A stretch of DNA of 64,000 bases from Chinchilla lanigera (taxonomy: Eukaryota > Chordata > Mammalia > Rodentia > Chinchillidae): NCBI RefSeq assembly GCF_000276665.1, contig NW_004955480.1, positions 9,246,297 through 9,310,296 on the forward strand, in the 5' to 3' direction. The position numbers were made by a program, and so were the translations under genes. This document shows, in pieces, positions 43,831 through 54,344 of the stretch (within the stretch, counting starts at the first letter, position 1; each line of letters starts with the position of its first letter). A model generated the notes under the pieces. The model was not told the DNA's origin, did not search any database, and saw nothing but the letters and a program-made list of their open reading frames with translations.

Positions 43831-44540
43831 TGGAGAGAGATTTTCCCAACACAATCCTGCCCAGAATATTATTCCAATAACATGGTCCTTATTTCTGATA
43901 TGAAGTTGAAGCCTTATGCTAGCTCTATCTGTAAGTAAGTCATAACCTAAGGACAGTGGGTCTTCACAGACCATCCATGGGGAAAAGATGATTCTGCAGA
44001 AAGACCTGGATCCATGCATTCTGAGACAATCGAGCAATGCAAGAAATGAGTAATCAGAGAATGACGGATTCAAAGAAATAGAATGGAGTTAATCACAGTT
44101 TGGGTGTTGAATTAGAAAATGGGGTAAACAGTGTACACCACCACTTTGTCTTATTATTTGCCCATAGCAAGGGAATTAAGATCATGATTGTTTGATGCTC
44201 TGAAAAGCAGTAGGCACAAACTAATCCTCCTTCCCTCTCTCCCAGTATGATGAGAAAACACCAGATTTTTTCCCCACTGCTCCAGTCATTTAGTTAGAGG
44301 CAATTTGGAATTTTCATAGAATAAGAAGTCAAAACAGGAAGCAGAGGGACAAATAGTAGACTTTTCACAGTACATATTGTCCTGGAGTGGCAGAGATGCA
44401 GTTGGGCTTCAAACGTATACTGTGGGCTTTAACCTGCATTTTCCAAATTCTCTTGAGAGGAGTAGTCCACCATCACTTTGTATGTCTTCCACAAAGGACA
44501 GTCATTCTTCCTGTAGCTGAGACACCATCCCTGATGCCCA
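43831..44540. other. Unassigned sequence
   Basis: No gene or clear repeat; the minus ORF at 43822-44073 is domain-free. Confidence 0.4.
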
Positions 44541-44544
44541 CAAC

Positions 44545-44760
44545 TTAAAGGAGGAGAGATTTCATGGTTTCAGGGGATTCGGTCCTTGGTTGTCTGGCTC
44601 CAAGGCAGAAGCTTCATGATGGAGGTTCTGGGTGTGGAGAAGATGCTTAATTCATGGCAGTGAGGATGTAGGGAAGGAAAGTGATATTAGAGAAGACAGG
44701 TCAAGGACTATATATAGTACTCAAGATTATATCTCTATGACCATCCAGCCATACCTTGAA
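44545..44760 (-). mobile_element. MaLR-type LTR fragment, antisense
   Basis: AAAGGAGGAGAGATTTCATGG, TTTCAGGGGATTCGGTCC, CAAGGCAGAAGCTTCATGATGG and GGCAGTGAGGATGTAGGG follow the antisense MaLR order AAAGGAGGAAAGATTTAT, TTTCAGAGGTTTCAGTCC, GAGGCAGAACATCATGGC. Confidence 0.6.
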
Positions 44761-44915
44761 GTGCCCTGGGCTTTTCTTAACCTAGTCTTGTTGGCATATA
44801 ATGAATATCACAGCTGATCATTCACTATGGCCATTCAAGTGTCAGGGAGCATCAGAGACTGAAGCTCTATGCCAGGGCTGGACCACAGGAAGAGTCTACC
44901 TGGGCAATGCTCTTA

Positions 44916-44975
44916 ATAATGAGAATAATAATCATCATCATAGTCATCATCATAATAATAATGATTATGATGGCA
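44916..44975. repeat. AAT/ATC trinucleotide microsatellite
   Basis: AATAATAATCATCATCATAG then TCATCATCATAATAATAATG. The transition from ATC-type to AAT-type units makes the tract partly self-complementary. Confidence 0.9.
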
Positions 44976-45009
44976 GAGGGAAGCAATCTAATACTGAGTC
45001 ATTGCTTAT

Positions 45010-45190
45010 TCAACAACAGGCAGTTTTCAAGGACTTGACATGAATCATATTATTTAAATCTTTTCATGATACCATGAGCTTGGTGCCATTGCTTTGCTCA
45101 GTTTAGAATTGAGGCTTACTGTATAAGACAATGTTGTCTGTTCCAGTCACGAAATAATAGAGTTGGGATTGTCTAGAGCAACGTTTACCT
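45010..45190 (-). mobile_element. MIR SINE, antisense
   Basis: CTTGACATGAATCATATTATTTAAATC, TTGGTGCCATTGCTTTGC, TTTAGAATTGAGGCTTAC and AGTCACGAAATAATAGAGTTGGG match antisense MIR (ATTTAATCC, GAGGCACAGAG, GTCACACAGCTAG, AGAGCTGGG). Confidence 0.7.
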
Positions 45191-46600
45191 TAGACACAAT
45201 GCCACGTTGCCTTGCAGGTACTGCTTCATATGCTTGGACCACAAGTTCCAGGCGGTGCTGGGTCTAGTGTTTCTTCAGGGAAAACCCCACCAGAAACAGC
45301 AAATACATTGTGTGCTCAGGCAGAGATGAAAGCTCAGTGCTGATAGAAGTTAAAAGTGAATAAACACAGCCAGTTAATTTTGATTCCCCGCTTGCTGTGA
45401 GTCTTCTGGGGAGGTCTATCAAATGGCCCACTGCCTCCCTTGTCTGTTTATTTTATTTTGTTTGTAAGCTCACCGAGCAGAAACCCATCTCTTCTCTGTG
45501 GCACACCCATAAAAGTTAAATAACACTACTATTAAAAAACACTGGGAAGGCTCGTTCCCATTTTCTTTGGAGACCTATTTATCACTATCCTTTCTCTACT
45601 GTGACCATTTTATAAAGCATAATTTTATTTTCCCAATAGGCATGAAAATCCTGTTTCAATTATTTGAAGTATTTGTATAGACAAGGCTCGTGGAGAAGGT
45701 AAACACACTAAGCATTTTAGGCATACCTGGGAAGGAAAAAATGAACGTAGACCTTCTTTAAAATAGGATAAGACAGACAGGAGGAATGCACGGGAGACTG
45801 GGAAGGGCCGACAGCAAGTTCAGCGATACTTAAAAATCACCCCCCTTTTCACAGATGTCTGGAGGAAAAAGTGGGGTCAAAGGAAGGTTAGTTAAAGGAG
45901 ACAAAACCTATGTGTAAGTGCTGATAGGATTGATCCTGGAAGAAGAGGGAGAGGCCTGGTACACAGGAGAGAAATTGATTATCTAGAAACATTAGTGCAT
46001 CCATTGATTCTTAGCCTTCAGCTGAAAGGGTTCTACACACATTTAGGAACCATGGGATCATGTTCCATTCTGTTCATCTTGTTTCCACACTGATCTCTCT
46101 CACTTGGACAGAGCCAGACACTGTCAGTGTGTAATGCACTTGCAGATTTTATTTGCAGTGGTTTGATTTTTTTTCCCAAACTCAGTGATTGATTTCTCTT
46201 TTATGATAATTAAATGAGATAATCATCCAATTAGCTTATTATCTCAGTCTCAACAACTATGTTTTACCATGTTCCCCATGCCAGAAACTGTGCTCAACTG
46301 AATAATAGGTGGGTGATACAAGCAAATATTCCTGCTACCAAGAGGCTCTCTGACTTATGAGTTGTAATATTCTACATCACACTTCAGTCTCTTGTATAGT
46401 AGTGTTACCAGTTCTCTTTTTAAACCTGTGATATTGGAAAGAGACAGATATGGAAGTCAATGAGACAGAATTTTCAACAGTTTTAAGAATTTTTCATTTA
46501 CCTGTTTTCCCTTTGCTTTGGCCTTTATATTGTTAACTTTTATATATGTTTAATAACATACACTATTTGTTATCAATATACAATATACACGTTATGTCTG
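45191..46600. other. Unassigned sequence
   Basis: No gene. Around 46180-46400 phrases such as CCCATGCCAGAAACTGTGC and CTACCAAGAGGCTCTCTGAC suggest an ancient mammal-wide repeat. The family is unsure. Confidence 0.4.
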
Positions 46601-46659
46601 ATGAAGGAATTACTTCAGAATATGTAAGAAACTTTGGTAAGTTGATAACATGACTAATT

Positions 46660-47005
46660 TCTCAGTTAAAAATGCACAAAGGATTTGCACAGACACTTCA
46701 CATAAATGACCACTTAATATATTAAAAGGTGCTTATGGTCATTAGCCATTAGGAGTATGAAAATTGCAGACAGAAGAACATTATTACACTTTCTCTGGAA
46801 CAGCTCTAATTAGAGTTGCTGACAAAGTATGTTGTATATATAGCAAATGGAATTCTCACGTAGTTCATGGGGTTGACATACATTTACACAAAGACCAAGA
46901 AGTTTCTAGTTATTTCTGGTTATTTACCCCAATGCAATGAAGTTACTCCCACACAAAGAATCTTGAGAGGGATTATAGAAGTTTTATTCATGCGGCTGTA
47001 ATTAA
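46660..47005 (+). mobile_element. Old L1 ORF2-end fragment, plus
   Basis: AATGCACAAAGGATTTGC, ACAGACACTTCACATAAATGACC, GGTGCTTATGGTCATTAGCC, ATTAGGAGTATGAAAATTGC and AATGGAATTCTCACGTAGTTC follow L1 ORF2. TATTTACCCCAATGCAATGAAG and TATAGAAGTTTTATTCATG follow. The order is right, but deletions and stops are present. Confidence 0.78.
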
Positions 47006-47174
47006 AATGTTCATCAGCACTGTAATCAGTGGAGAAAGTGGTACAGTAGCACAAAGGATGCTTCTCCTTTACAAAATGGGACAAACTATTTTTGTCATGA
47101 ATGGATTTCAAAAATATGATGCCAAGAGAAAGTTGCCAGATGTAAAATAGTAAAATGCATGTATTGGCTGCTTA

Positions 47175-47875
47175 TACTTCTGAGACGTAGCTATTTATTT
47201 TGGTTGCACACTTTTTGATTGGGTCTTTTCAGGGGATCTAACTTTTTTAGTTTGTTAGATATTTTAGATGTTAGTCTTCTGTCCAAGGAAAGGCTGGAAA
47301 AAGTGTTTCTCTCATTCCACAGGTTGTCTTTTCACTCTCTTGTTTCCTTTAATGTGAGAAATATTTAATTGGATTAAGTGAAATAAGTCAGACATGCAAG
47401 CTTAAATATTGCATGGCTTCTCATATATGGGAACGGAAATATATATATGTATATACATATATGTTACTATATATGTAGTATAGTATATACAGTATTGTAT
47501 TTAGTGTATATATACATATCTATATACACAGAGATACAGCAAGCAAAACAGAAGACAGCTAAATAGGAAGTAAGGAGATCTTCTGCAAGTGAGTGGAGGA
47601 AGAACAGGTAGAGGGGAGGGGGGAGAGGTCATGGAAAGGGGATAAGAAACAGAATTTAAGGGGAAAATGATGAAAACAGAACTTTTCCAAATAGGAAAGG
47701 GACCAAAGAGTTGGAAAAAAGAGGGGAGGTTAGAGGACTGAAAACACAAAAGAACTGAGATGTGTTATGTACATGTACCAACTCCCCTTGATAAATGTCA
47801 TCATTATGTACTACAAATATGTCCTGATAGAAAATAGTATAATGGAAAAGCTATGAGTCCAGCATGTAAGGGCAG
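47175..47875 (+). mobile_element. L1 3' end, twin-primed (5' part inverted)
   Basis: Bases 47175-47355 are antisense ORF2: TTTTTGATTGGGTCTTTTC, TTTGTTAGATATTTTAGATG, TTAGTCTTCTGTCC, CTCTCATTCCACAGGTTG and TCTTTTCACTCTC. From about 47365 the DNA is plus-strand 3' end: GGATTAAGTGAAATAAGTCAG, CATGGCTTCTCATATATGGG, a TATATA tract, GGAGGGGGGAGAGGTCATGG, CAACTCCCCTTGATAAATG and CATTATGTACTACAAATATG. A 5' inversion joined to a sense 3' end again signals twin priming, here on the plus strand and in a different L1 subfamily from the 4.8, 11.8 and 19.5 kb set. Confidence 0.82.
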
Positions 47876-48019
47876 GTCTTCTTGATGATGACAGAAATTA
47901 GGACATTATTGACCACAGGGGATGGGAATGGATGAAAATGGGCAGGAGAGAAGGATCTGGTGGAATAGACCTGATTCTTGCCGGCGTGGTTTTACACAGG
48001 CATTGAAATCTGTCCTATA

Positions 48020-48431
48020 GAACACACTGCAACCTTCGCATGGTAGGCAGAGTTATAAGATTGCTCCCATGACACCTGCCCCTGCTGTTCCTCCCACCGG
48101 TGACAGGAATCAGAAGAGCTTCTAAACATGAGAAGAATGCAATGCCCTTTGCTGACTTGTAGTCAGAGTCACATAGCTGGGAGTGCCAGGGGCGTTTGGA
48201 AGTCGCCAGCAGCTGGAGCTCACAGCATGAACAACGGAGGACCTAGTCCTGCAGCAGCAGTGATGCATCCTGTGAACAACCTGCAGGAGTGGAATGGATT
48301 CTTTCTCAGAGCCTCCAAATGAGAGCCAGGAGGGCCGACACCCTTATTCAGGCCTAAAGAAATATCCTAAATGGACAACCAAATTAATTCACCAAGACTC
48401 CTAACCAAGTGTAAGAAAATAGTGGATTTGG
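48020..48431 (+). mobile_element. MLT1-type LTR, 5' part (split by B1)
   Basis: CCAGGGGCGTTTGGAAGTC, TGAACAACCTGCAGGAG, TGGAATGGATTCTTTC, TCAGAGCCTCCAAATGAG and GAGGGCCGACACCCTTATTC follow the MLT1 order (GGAATGGATTCTCCCCTAGAGCC, TCCAGAAGG, GCTGACACCTTGATTT). A B1 interrupts the 3' end, which resumes at 48530. Confidence 0.72.
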
Positions 48432-48528
48432 TTTATTGAGATAAGGTCTCCCTAACTTACTCAGACTAGGCTCAAACTTGTGATCTTCCTGCCTCAGCCT
48501 CCCAGAATGCACCACCACAGTTTTAAAC
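48432..48528 (-). mobile_element. B1 SINE fragment, antisense, inside MLT1
   Basis: GAGATAAGGTCTCCCTAAC, CTCAGACTAGGCTCAAAC, TTGTGATCTTCCTGCC, TCAGCCTCCCAGAATGC and ACCACCACAG are antisense B1 with its middle shortened: the part between AGAATGC and ACCACCACAG is deleted. Confidence 0.88.
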
Positions 48529-48580
48529 TATTAAATTTGCAGTTATTTGTTTTGCAGCAATAGAAAACTCACACTGATGA
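48529..48580 (+). mobile_element. MLT1-type LTR, 3' end resuming after B1
   Basis: TTTTAAACTATTAAATTTGCAG, TTATTTGTTTTGCAGC and AATAGAAAACTCACAC match the MLT1 terminus (TTTTAAGCCACTAAGTTTG, TTTGTTACAGCAGCAATAG, AAACTAATAC). Confidence 0.75.
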
Positions 48581-49164
48581 TGCCCCAGGAATTTCACTCT
48601 ATGCACATATTATCTCTCTCTCTGTCTCTTTATTTGTCTCTCTGTCTCTCCCTCCCCCTCCCCGACTCTGCCTGTTTGTGCCTATGCTTATGTGTATGTG
48701 TGATTTCCTGAAGGAGGTTAGGTGGATATAGAAGCACAATGATCTCAAAGTACAAAATGCAGGTAAGTCACTTAGTTTAGTTTGTAGATACATGTTCAGT
48801 GGCTATACATTCAGTGGCCTCTATTCCCACAGCCATTGATGGATAAAATATTAACATGAAAAATGGGGGCTTCTCATATAATTCTTGCATTTCTAGAAAA
48901 AAATATGTGTTAAGACCTAATTATTTTTATCTACCCAGTTGTAATCTTTTCCCACTTTTCCAGAGCTAACATTTTTTGAGCATTTATTGTGATCTGCCTT
49001 TGTTTTAAGCACTTGTCCATCTACTAACTTACAATATTACCGCATTAGGTAGGTATTTGCATCTCCTTGTTTAGAAATAATTCACTTCTGTAATACAGGA
49101 AGGCAAGCTGCATCTAGAGCTCTGGATTTTCACAAGAACATTTTAGCTTGTCTTGCAAAAAGAG
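48581..49164. other. Unassigned sequence with a CT-rich patch
   Basis: A TCTC/TCTG low-complexity patch lies at 48612-48662. The phrases at 48975-49065 (TTTTTGAGCATTTATTGTG; GTAGGTATTTGCATCTCC) look like an antisense MIR-class remnant. No gene. Confidence 0.45.
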
Positions 49165-49320
49165 GAGTCACTTGGGTTGATGCAGGCCTACAGCCCCAGT
49201 TTTCTGGAAGTTAGAGCCCTGCCTGAGCAATTTAGCAAACCAAAGAGACCCTGTCTCAAATTTTTTAAAAATAAAAGATCTGCTGATATAGCTCAGTGGA
49301 AAGGCTCTGGGTACCCAGGA
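49165..49320 (+). mobile_element. B1-ID composite SINE (B1-dID type), plus
   Basis: The diverged B1 left half reads TGATGCAGGCCTACAGCCCC, GGAAGTTAGAGCCCTGCC, TGAGCAATTTAGCAAACC and GAGACCCTGTCTCAAA. An A-rich linker follows. The ID right half is CTGATATAGCTCAGTGG, AAAGGCTCTGGGTACCC. The ID half is deleted in its middle (no GCTTGCC block), a hallmark of the dID half of these dimers. Confidence 0.85.
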
Positions 49321-49329
49321 CCATAAAAG

Positions 49330-49575
49330 GCAGAAGGGTCATTTTTGCATCTTTCCCTCACACTCCTAAGCCTGTCCATCAGATTTTCCCAGTGGCTTTA
49401 ACCATTAAACATGCTCCACTCTATGCTGAGCCACCCTCATGCCTCCCTGGGATCACTGGGGGCAGAAACCTCACTTCTCTCCCTGCCTCTTCTTTGTCAC
49501 ACATTGATGTTTCTATTCCTTTTGAGACCATACAACATGAAAAGGCTTTTTTAATTCTGTACAAAAACACATTTA
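49330..49575. other. Unassigned sequence
   Basis: Short GC-balanced stretch between two SINEs. Nothing recognised. Confidence 0.4.
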
Positions 49576-49660
49576 TTGCCAAGGATATAGCTCAGTGGCA
49601 TGAGCGCCTGCCTGGCAAGCACAAGGTTCTGAGTTTGACTCCCTGTACCCAAAAAGTGTG
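49576..49660 (+). mobile_element. ID-type SINE, plus
   Basis: CAAGGATATAGCTCAGTGGC (A box), GAGCGCCTGCCTGGCAAGC, ACAAGGTTCTGAGTTTGAC (B box, slightly decayed), TCCCTGTACCC, then AAAAAG. The tail is short. Confidence 0.92.
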
Positions 49661-49727
49661 TTTATGTACCATAGAGATAGTCAGTTGGCAATTTGGTTTA
49701 TATTTTCCATCATATAGGGGAAGTCAT

Positions 49728-49728
<1 letters not shown>

Positions 49729-49779
<51 letters not shown>

Positions 49780-50100
49780 TACACACATATATATGTAAAT
49801 ATAAATACACATACATAATAAATACACACATATATATACACATATATATGTAAAACACACACACATATGTAACATATATATAAAACACACACATATATAA
49901 CATATATATAAAACACACACATACATAACATATATATAGAACACACATATATAACATATATATAATACACACATATGTAACATATACATAAAACACACAT
50001 GCATAACATATATATAGAACACACATATATAACATATATATAAAACACACACATATGTAACATATATATAAAACACACACATATATAACATATATATATA
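49729..50100. repeat. (AT)n microsatellite plus roughly 30-bp AT/AC tandem array
   Basis: An (AT)n run (49731-49768) leads into about eight or more degenerate units, each an (AC)n stretch, then ATATGTAACATATATATAAAAC. Neighbouring units differ by single changes (ATGTAAC, ATATAAC, ACATAAC, GCATAAC). All three minus-strand frames stay open for 120-136 codons because the unit happens to lack stops. The peptides are low-complexity Tyr/Cys/Val/Ile strings and I regard them as artefacts. Confidence 0.92.
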
Positions 50101-50865
50101 GTTTGATGCCTATTAACATTGATTCACATGTCTATTTCACATGTGTACAAGTTATTCTGTGATGGTCAGTACTGCTGGTGGTGGAGAGAAGTTATAAAAA
50201 ATCAACAAAAATGATTCAGAATATCAACACACAGAGCTGAGTAGAATATAAATTGTAATTTTTTAAGCTGCAGCATGCAAACACTTCATTGACTATTAGT
50301 CATATCTGCATCTGCTTCTAGGTATCATCTATGTTTTAAGAAAAAACTATGAGTATCTACAAGCTAGCATATATTTTCCACGTTCTTTCAGATATCTGTA
50401 GACTCTTAGGACAGTCACTTCTTAGGACAGTCACTTCCTTGAGAATGGATGCAGGCCAGGTTTGTCAATTTATCTGTACACCTGTCACAGACTCCAGTGT
50501 ATGGTACAGCTTCCGTGATATCTGATGGATAAATGGTTCCCCATTTAAATGTTACAGTCAACATCTGAAGAAGGCAATGGCATACCTCACTTACTCAAAT
50601 CAAGTCGCTACATGGGAATATCGTAGACGAAAGGGCTTACTACACCACAAAACTTTGTTTCTCTCCATTCTAAATGCTGAAGTTCAACCATGCTTGAGTT
50701 CTGGTGAAGTTCTTGTTACGACTTGCTGACTGCTACCTCTGGCTGTGTGTCATTTGTCAGAGTTAGACCTTTGCTGTCTCTTCTTATAAGAACATATTCC
50801 TTTTGGATCAAGGCCTCCCTCCTCTGCCCTCACTTAATTTTAGTTCCATAAAGGCATTATTTCCT
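50101..50865. other. Unassigned sequence
   Basis: No gene or recognised repeat apart from a 16-bp tandem duplication. Confidence 0.4.
50405..50436. repeat. Perfect 16-bp tandem duplication
   Basis: CTTAGGACAGTCACTT occurs twice, end to end. Confidence 0.95.
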
Positions 50866-50869
50866 GTAT

Positions 50870-51275
50870 TGGTCAGCTTTCACCTTGCTCGACACAATAT
50901 CTGATACAGCTTAAAGGAGAAGAGGTTCAATTTAGCTCATGACTTGGGGCAGCTTCAGTCCATAGTCAGTTGGCATCAAGACAGGAACACCATGGGAGAA
51001 GGACATTTTTGAGCAAAGGAACTTAGTTCATGAGGCCGTGGAGCAAAGCAAGGAAACAAAGCCAGTGAGGACAAGGCTGGGAACCTAGACAGTATCCAAG
51101 CTCACACCTCCATGACCCACGTAAACACACCAGGAATATTCTTTACAATATACTAGGGTTTTCTTAATCAAATGAAGCTGACCAGTCAAGATTAAGAATA
51201 ACATCTCCAGTTACACTGGAGTTGGCTTCCACATATAAATTTGGATGGAACACAATTCAACCTATAGCAAGTCCC
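50870..51275 (-). mobile_element. ERVL-MaLR LTR, antisense
   Basis: TTGGTCAGCTTTCACCTTGC, ACAATATCTGATACAGC, TTAAAGGAGAAGAGGTTCAA, TAGCTCATGACTTGGG, CAGTCCATAGTCAGTTGGC and GAACACCATGGGAG match the antisense 3' half. TCACACCTCCATGACCCACG and AAATTTGGATGGAACACAATTC match the antisense 5' end. Solo LTR. Confidence 0.78.
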
Positions 51276-51609
51276 AACTTAAAGACTGAAAATGGAAACA
51301 GGACAGGGTATGATCTGCGCTTTACCCTACATGGTAATCTTTTTCTCATTGTTGATGACTACCTGGAGCTAGCGGGTGCCTGATTCTGGAGCCACATCTG
51401 AGAATGAAAACAAAGCCAGGCACCAACAAGTGGACAGCACATCCTTGAGCTTGTGAAGTGGGTGCACACACTGGCTCCATGCACTAAGCATTGTGCAGTA
51501 TCGTCATTATCTTTAATCCACACTACCTGCAAGGCAAGCATTTTTCTTCCCCGTTTACAATGAATATATTAAATGTAGACAATTTAAATATTTTGCCTGG
51601 AGGCAGTTT
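51276..51609. other. Unassigned, with an antisense MIR-like scrap
   Basis: Bases 51480-51560 (TTATCTTTAATCCACACTACC; TTTTCTTCCCCGTTTAC) resemble antisense MIR. Otherwise nothing is recognised. Confidence 0.4.
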
Positions 51610-51724
51610 CAAGTAGAGTTTATTTATTTATTTATTTTTGTACCAGGAATTGAACTCAGGACCTTGTGCTTGCCAGGCAGATGCTTGTACCACTGAGCTA
51701 TATCCCCGGCCACAAGTAGAGTTT
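51610..51724 (-). mobile_element. ID-type SINE, antisense, with 12-bp target duplication
   Basis: Direct repeats CAAGTAGAGTTT (51610-51621 and 51713-51724) flank the element. After the ATTTATTT antisense tail, the body reads TTGTACCAGGAATTGAACTC, AGGACCTTGTGCTTGCC, AGGCAGATGCTTGTACC and ACTGAGCTATATCCCCGGCC. The A and B boxes are recognisable on the minus strand. Confidence 0.95.
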
Positions 51725-52105
51725 CTGTTTGAACTAGTTCCTGTGCTTTTTTCTGGAGCTGAATGTCTCTTATATGAAGGGTTTTTCTTAGTTCCTCATT
51801 CCATACTACATCTGAATGAATACTGATTGATCAAATTACAAAGTTAGAGAAAGTATAAAGATGTACCTTACAGATCACCAGAATTTAGTGCTTCATTAAA
51901 AACTATTATCACTGAATTTTTGTCAATAAGTCCGAATACATAAAACAACAAAGCATAGTTGTAAAAGAGCAAAAACTCCTCTTTGTAACCCTTAGAGATA
52001 CCCACATGTCTAGAAATATGTCAAAGCTTACAAGATTTCATAGAGTAGAGATTGCACACTACCCTCTTGCTTCAGTTGAACACTGATATCTCAAAAATTA
52101 AGAAA
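51725..52105. other. Unassigned sequence
   Basis: No gene or repeat recognised. Confidence 0.4.
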
Positions 52106-52109
52106 AAAA

Positions 52110-52205
52110 AGCAGACAAAAAAGACTTATTGAAGGTCACACAGCTAATCAGCTCCAGCAGCAGTGAAGCACTGGCCGCTCGATTCCTATTCCAATGCCAC
52201 TGCTT
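52110..52205 (-). mobile_element. MIR core fragment, antisense
   Basis: TTATTGAAGGTCACACAGC, TAATCAGCTCCAGCAGC and CGCTCGATTCCTATTCC match the antisense MIR core (AAGGTCACACAGCTAG, GGATTCGAACCC). Confidence 0.6.
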
Positions 52206-52814
52206 GGACTCAGGTGCCAAAATCTTTTTAAAAACTCAGTTGTGACTTTGAGGCTCCGAGGTCTCTGGAATCACAACTGCATTACACAGGGCACAAAAGC
52301 TTTTCTGAAAATCCCAAAGAAAACAAAGGTCAATTGGAAAAACACTGTGGAATTGACTGTAAACAATTGAAATTCTTCTCAGTTAAACACTGAGATGCAA
52401 AGGCCAAGACAAGCACCGCTCTGCAAGGAGGAGAAATGAAAAGTCAAGTCTGAAAGCTTTGCAGATGTTGATATGATGCTGCAAGGACTTAGTTCCAGAA
52501 GAAGAGGAAGGGCACGGTTACTGAGCATACGTCACACTCTAGTTCCAGTGTAAATGCCTAGTCTCACTTTGACTCAATCTGGTGTGCGTTGATGAATATT
52601 TCAAAGGTTGCTACAGGGTGGAGAAACTCTGCAGGTCCATGCAAACCTTTTGCCTTCTGTTGTGGAAATTTTTGCCCCAGGACCTAACACTGAGTTATAC
52701 CCCAAGTTTTGCACTTTGCTGCTCAGTCCTGAGTACCTGAGCTACTATACATATGCAGAGTCAAATAAAAAAAGAGAAAAGAAAACTGTAAAATACTTTG
52801 AAAAGCTGTAAAAT
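52206..52814. other. Unassigned sequence
   Basis: No gene. The 67-codon ORF at 52608-52811 has no domain. Confidence 0.4.
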
Positions 52815-52985
52815 AGTTTATGTGAAGCTAATTTCATCTCATTTAAATTTTGCAAGATGCCATTGAGGAAGGTGTGACAGTCTCATTTCCCAGGTTGAAA
52901 AAAAAAAGAATTGACTGCCTGAGGATGCACAGCCAGTGAAGGCAGAGCTGGAAATTGAACCAGTGTCTGCCGAGAGGTTTTCCAT
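52815..52985 (-). mobile_element. MIR SINE, antisense
   Basis: CATCTCATTTAAATTTTGC, TGACAGTCTCATTTCCC, GATGCACAGCCAGTGAAGG, CAGAGCTGGAAATTGAACC and AGTGTCTGC follow antisense MIR from its 3' part to the core. Confidence 0.78.
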
Positions 52986-53875
52986 TGCATGGGAGGGGGG
53001 CGCACTAGTGAGTAGTAAAAATATTAATGTTTTCCTTTACTTTCTAAGGAAATAGCTAGAACACACTTCTTACATTGTCCTATTTTGGTGACGTGGGGTC
53101 AGTGCAATGTGAGCAGGAGCTTTCAAAGCCATGTCCAGGCCTGTCCTGTAAAATCACCTGTTCTTTTGCACTGGTAAAAAAAAGAAAAGAGTTTCTACAA
53201 ACTTGGAGAAAATGGACCCACAAGATGGAATGAGTTTGGGTCCATTAATGACTGTATGCAGCTAAGCCTTTTCCCTATGTCACAATTCATCTTGTTCCTC
53301 ACTGAAAAATCCACTAGATTATTAACCACGCACTGTTTTAAGAGATGGTTGCAGAGCGACAGACACAAGGGGAGTTTTGGAGGAAGCCACCTTTGCTGTT
53401 CTAAGCAAACACCAGGAGAAGGTGGCTATTACCACAGTTCCAGGCATTGTTCTCCACAGCAGAATTTTTCGCAGATCACTTGGTACTAAATTATAAGCTG
53501 AGGCTGGCGGATTTTGGCCATACCACACCATGACTGACAAGGAAGTGTGAGATGGATGAGATATCGTGGACAAATAGATGCCCCATTCTTTTCCAGACCA
53601 AACACATCATTCACCGGCACTGTGGGGTATATCAGCAGCTCACAGCTAGCACTTTATTACTTCTTCCAGAGGTGTCTCTTGACTTTGTTAGCTGAACTAA
53701 TCCAATTCAAGGAAGATTGTAACTCCTTCCTAGTGTATCATTCATCAAATGACTGACCAACACCAAGTTGCAAAGTTATGCAAATTCAGGAGGATTTTGA
53801 AGGCTTACTCCAGCTCCAAGGCCACTTCACCCCTTTTGAGTGGTACTGGCTCAACCATCTGTTCAAAGTGTGTCA
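52986..53875. other. Unassigned sequence
   Basis: Overlapping ORFs on both strands at 53256-53756 lack domains. No transposon is evident. Confidence 0.4.
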
Positions 53876-53879
53876 CATC

Positions 53880-53998
53880 CCAGTTTCTTTGTTTTTTTTT
53901 TTTTTTTGTAGTGGGAATCAAACTCATGACCATGTGCTTGCCAGGCAGGCGCTGTGCCGCTGACCTAAATTCCCAGCCCCACAACCCAGTTGCTTGTT
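53880..53998 (-). mobile_element. ID-type SINE, antisense
   Basis: After a long poly-T, the body reads GTAGTGGGAATCAAACTC, ATGACCATGTGCTTGCC, AGGCAGGCGCTGTGCC and GCTGACCTAAATTCCCAGCCCC. Flanks CCCAGTTTCTTTG and CCCAGTTGCTTG look like a mutated target duplication. The A box has one change (TAGGTCAGCGG). Confidence 0.93.
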
Positions 53999-53999
53999 T

Positions 54000-54344
54000 C
54001 CCTCAACTTTGATTCAGATGCCAGAGGCATCTAAAGTGTAGTTAGAGAATGATGGTATATTTCCAAAATACTTCCTGTACAATAAGTAAGGGATGATTTG
54101 CTTTATGAAGTTAGAGATGATAGTCATATCTATGCATTGTCAACAGTAGGTTGGACATAAAATGCAGCCTAATTATCAAGAAACAGAATGTTATAGGCTT
54201 ATCAAAACATAAATAAACCACCCCCAAAGATTAGTTACTATATGTATTCAGTTATATATTAATGGAAGATAGATATATACTAGGTAAAATGGCTTCCCAT
54301 CCTCCTACCTCAGCTGCACAGAAAGTTACCCTAAATGCAATCCA
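54000..54344. other. Unassigned sequence
   Basis: AT-rich. Nothing recognised. Confidence 0.4.

Noticed and set aside
49296..49853. 185-codon plus-strand ORF, the longest in the window
   Set aside because: It starts at the end of one SINE, crosses an ID SINE and ends in the (AT)n array as Tyr-Ile repeats. No domain.
49681..50119. Three overlapping minus-strand ORFs of 122-136 codons
   Set aside because: They are translations of the AT/AC tandem array in all three frames. Composition is only Tyr, Cys, Val, Ile and Met, with no domain and no unique sequence.
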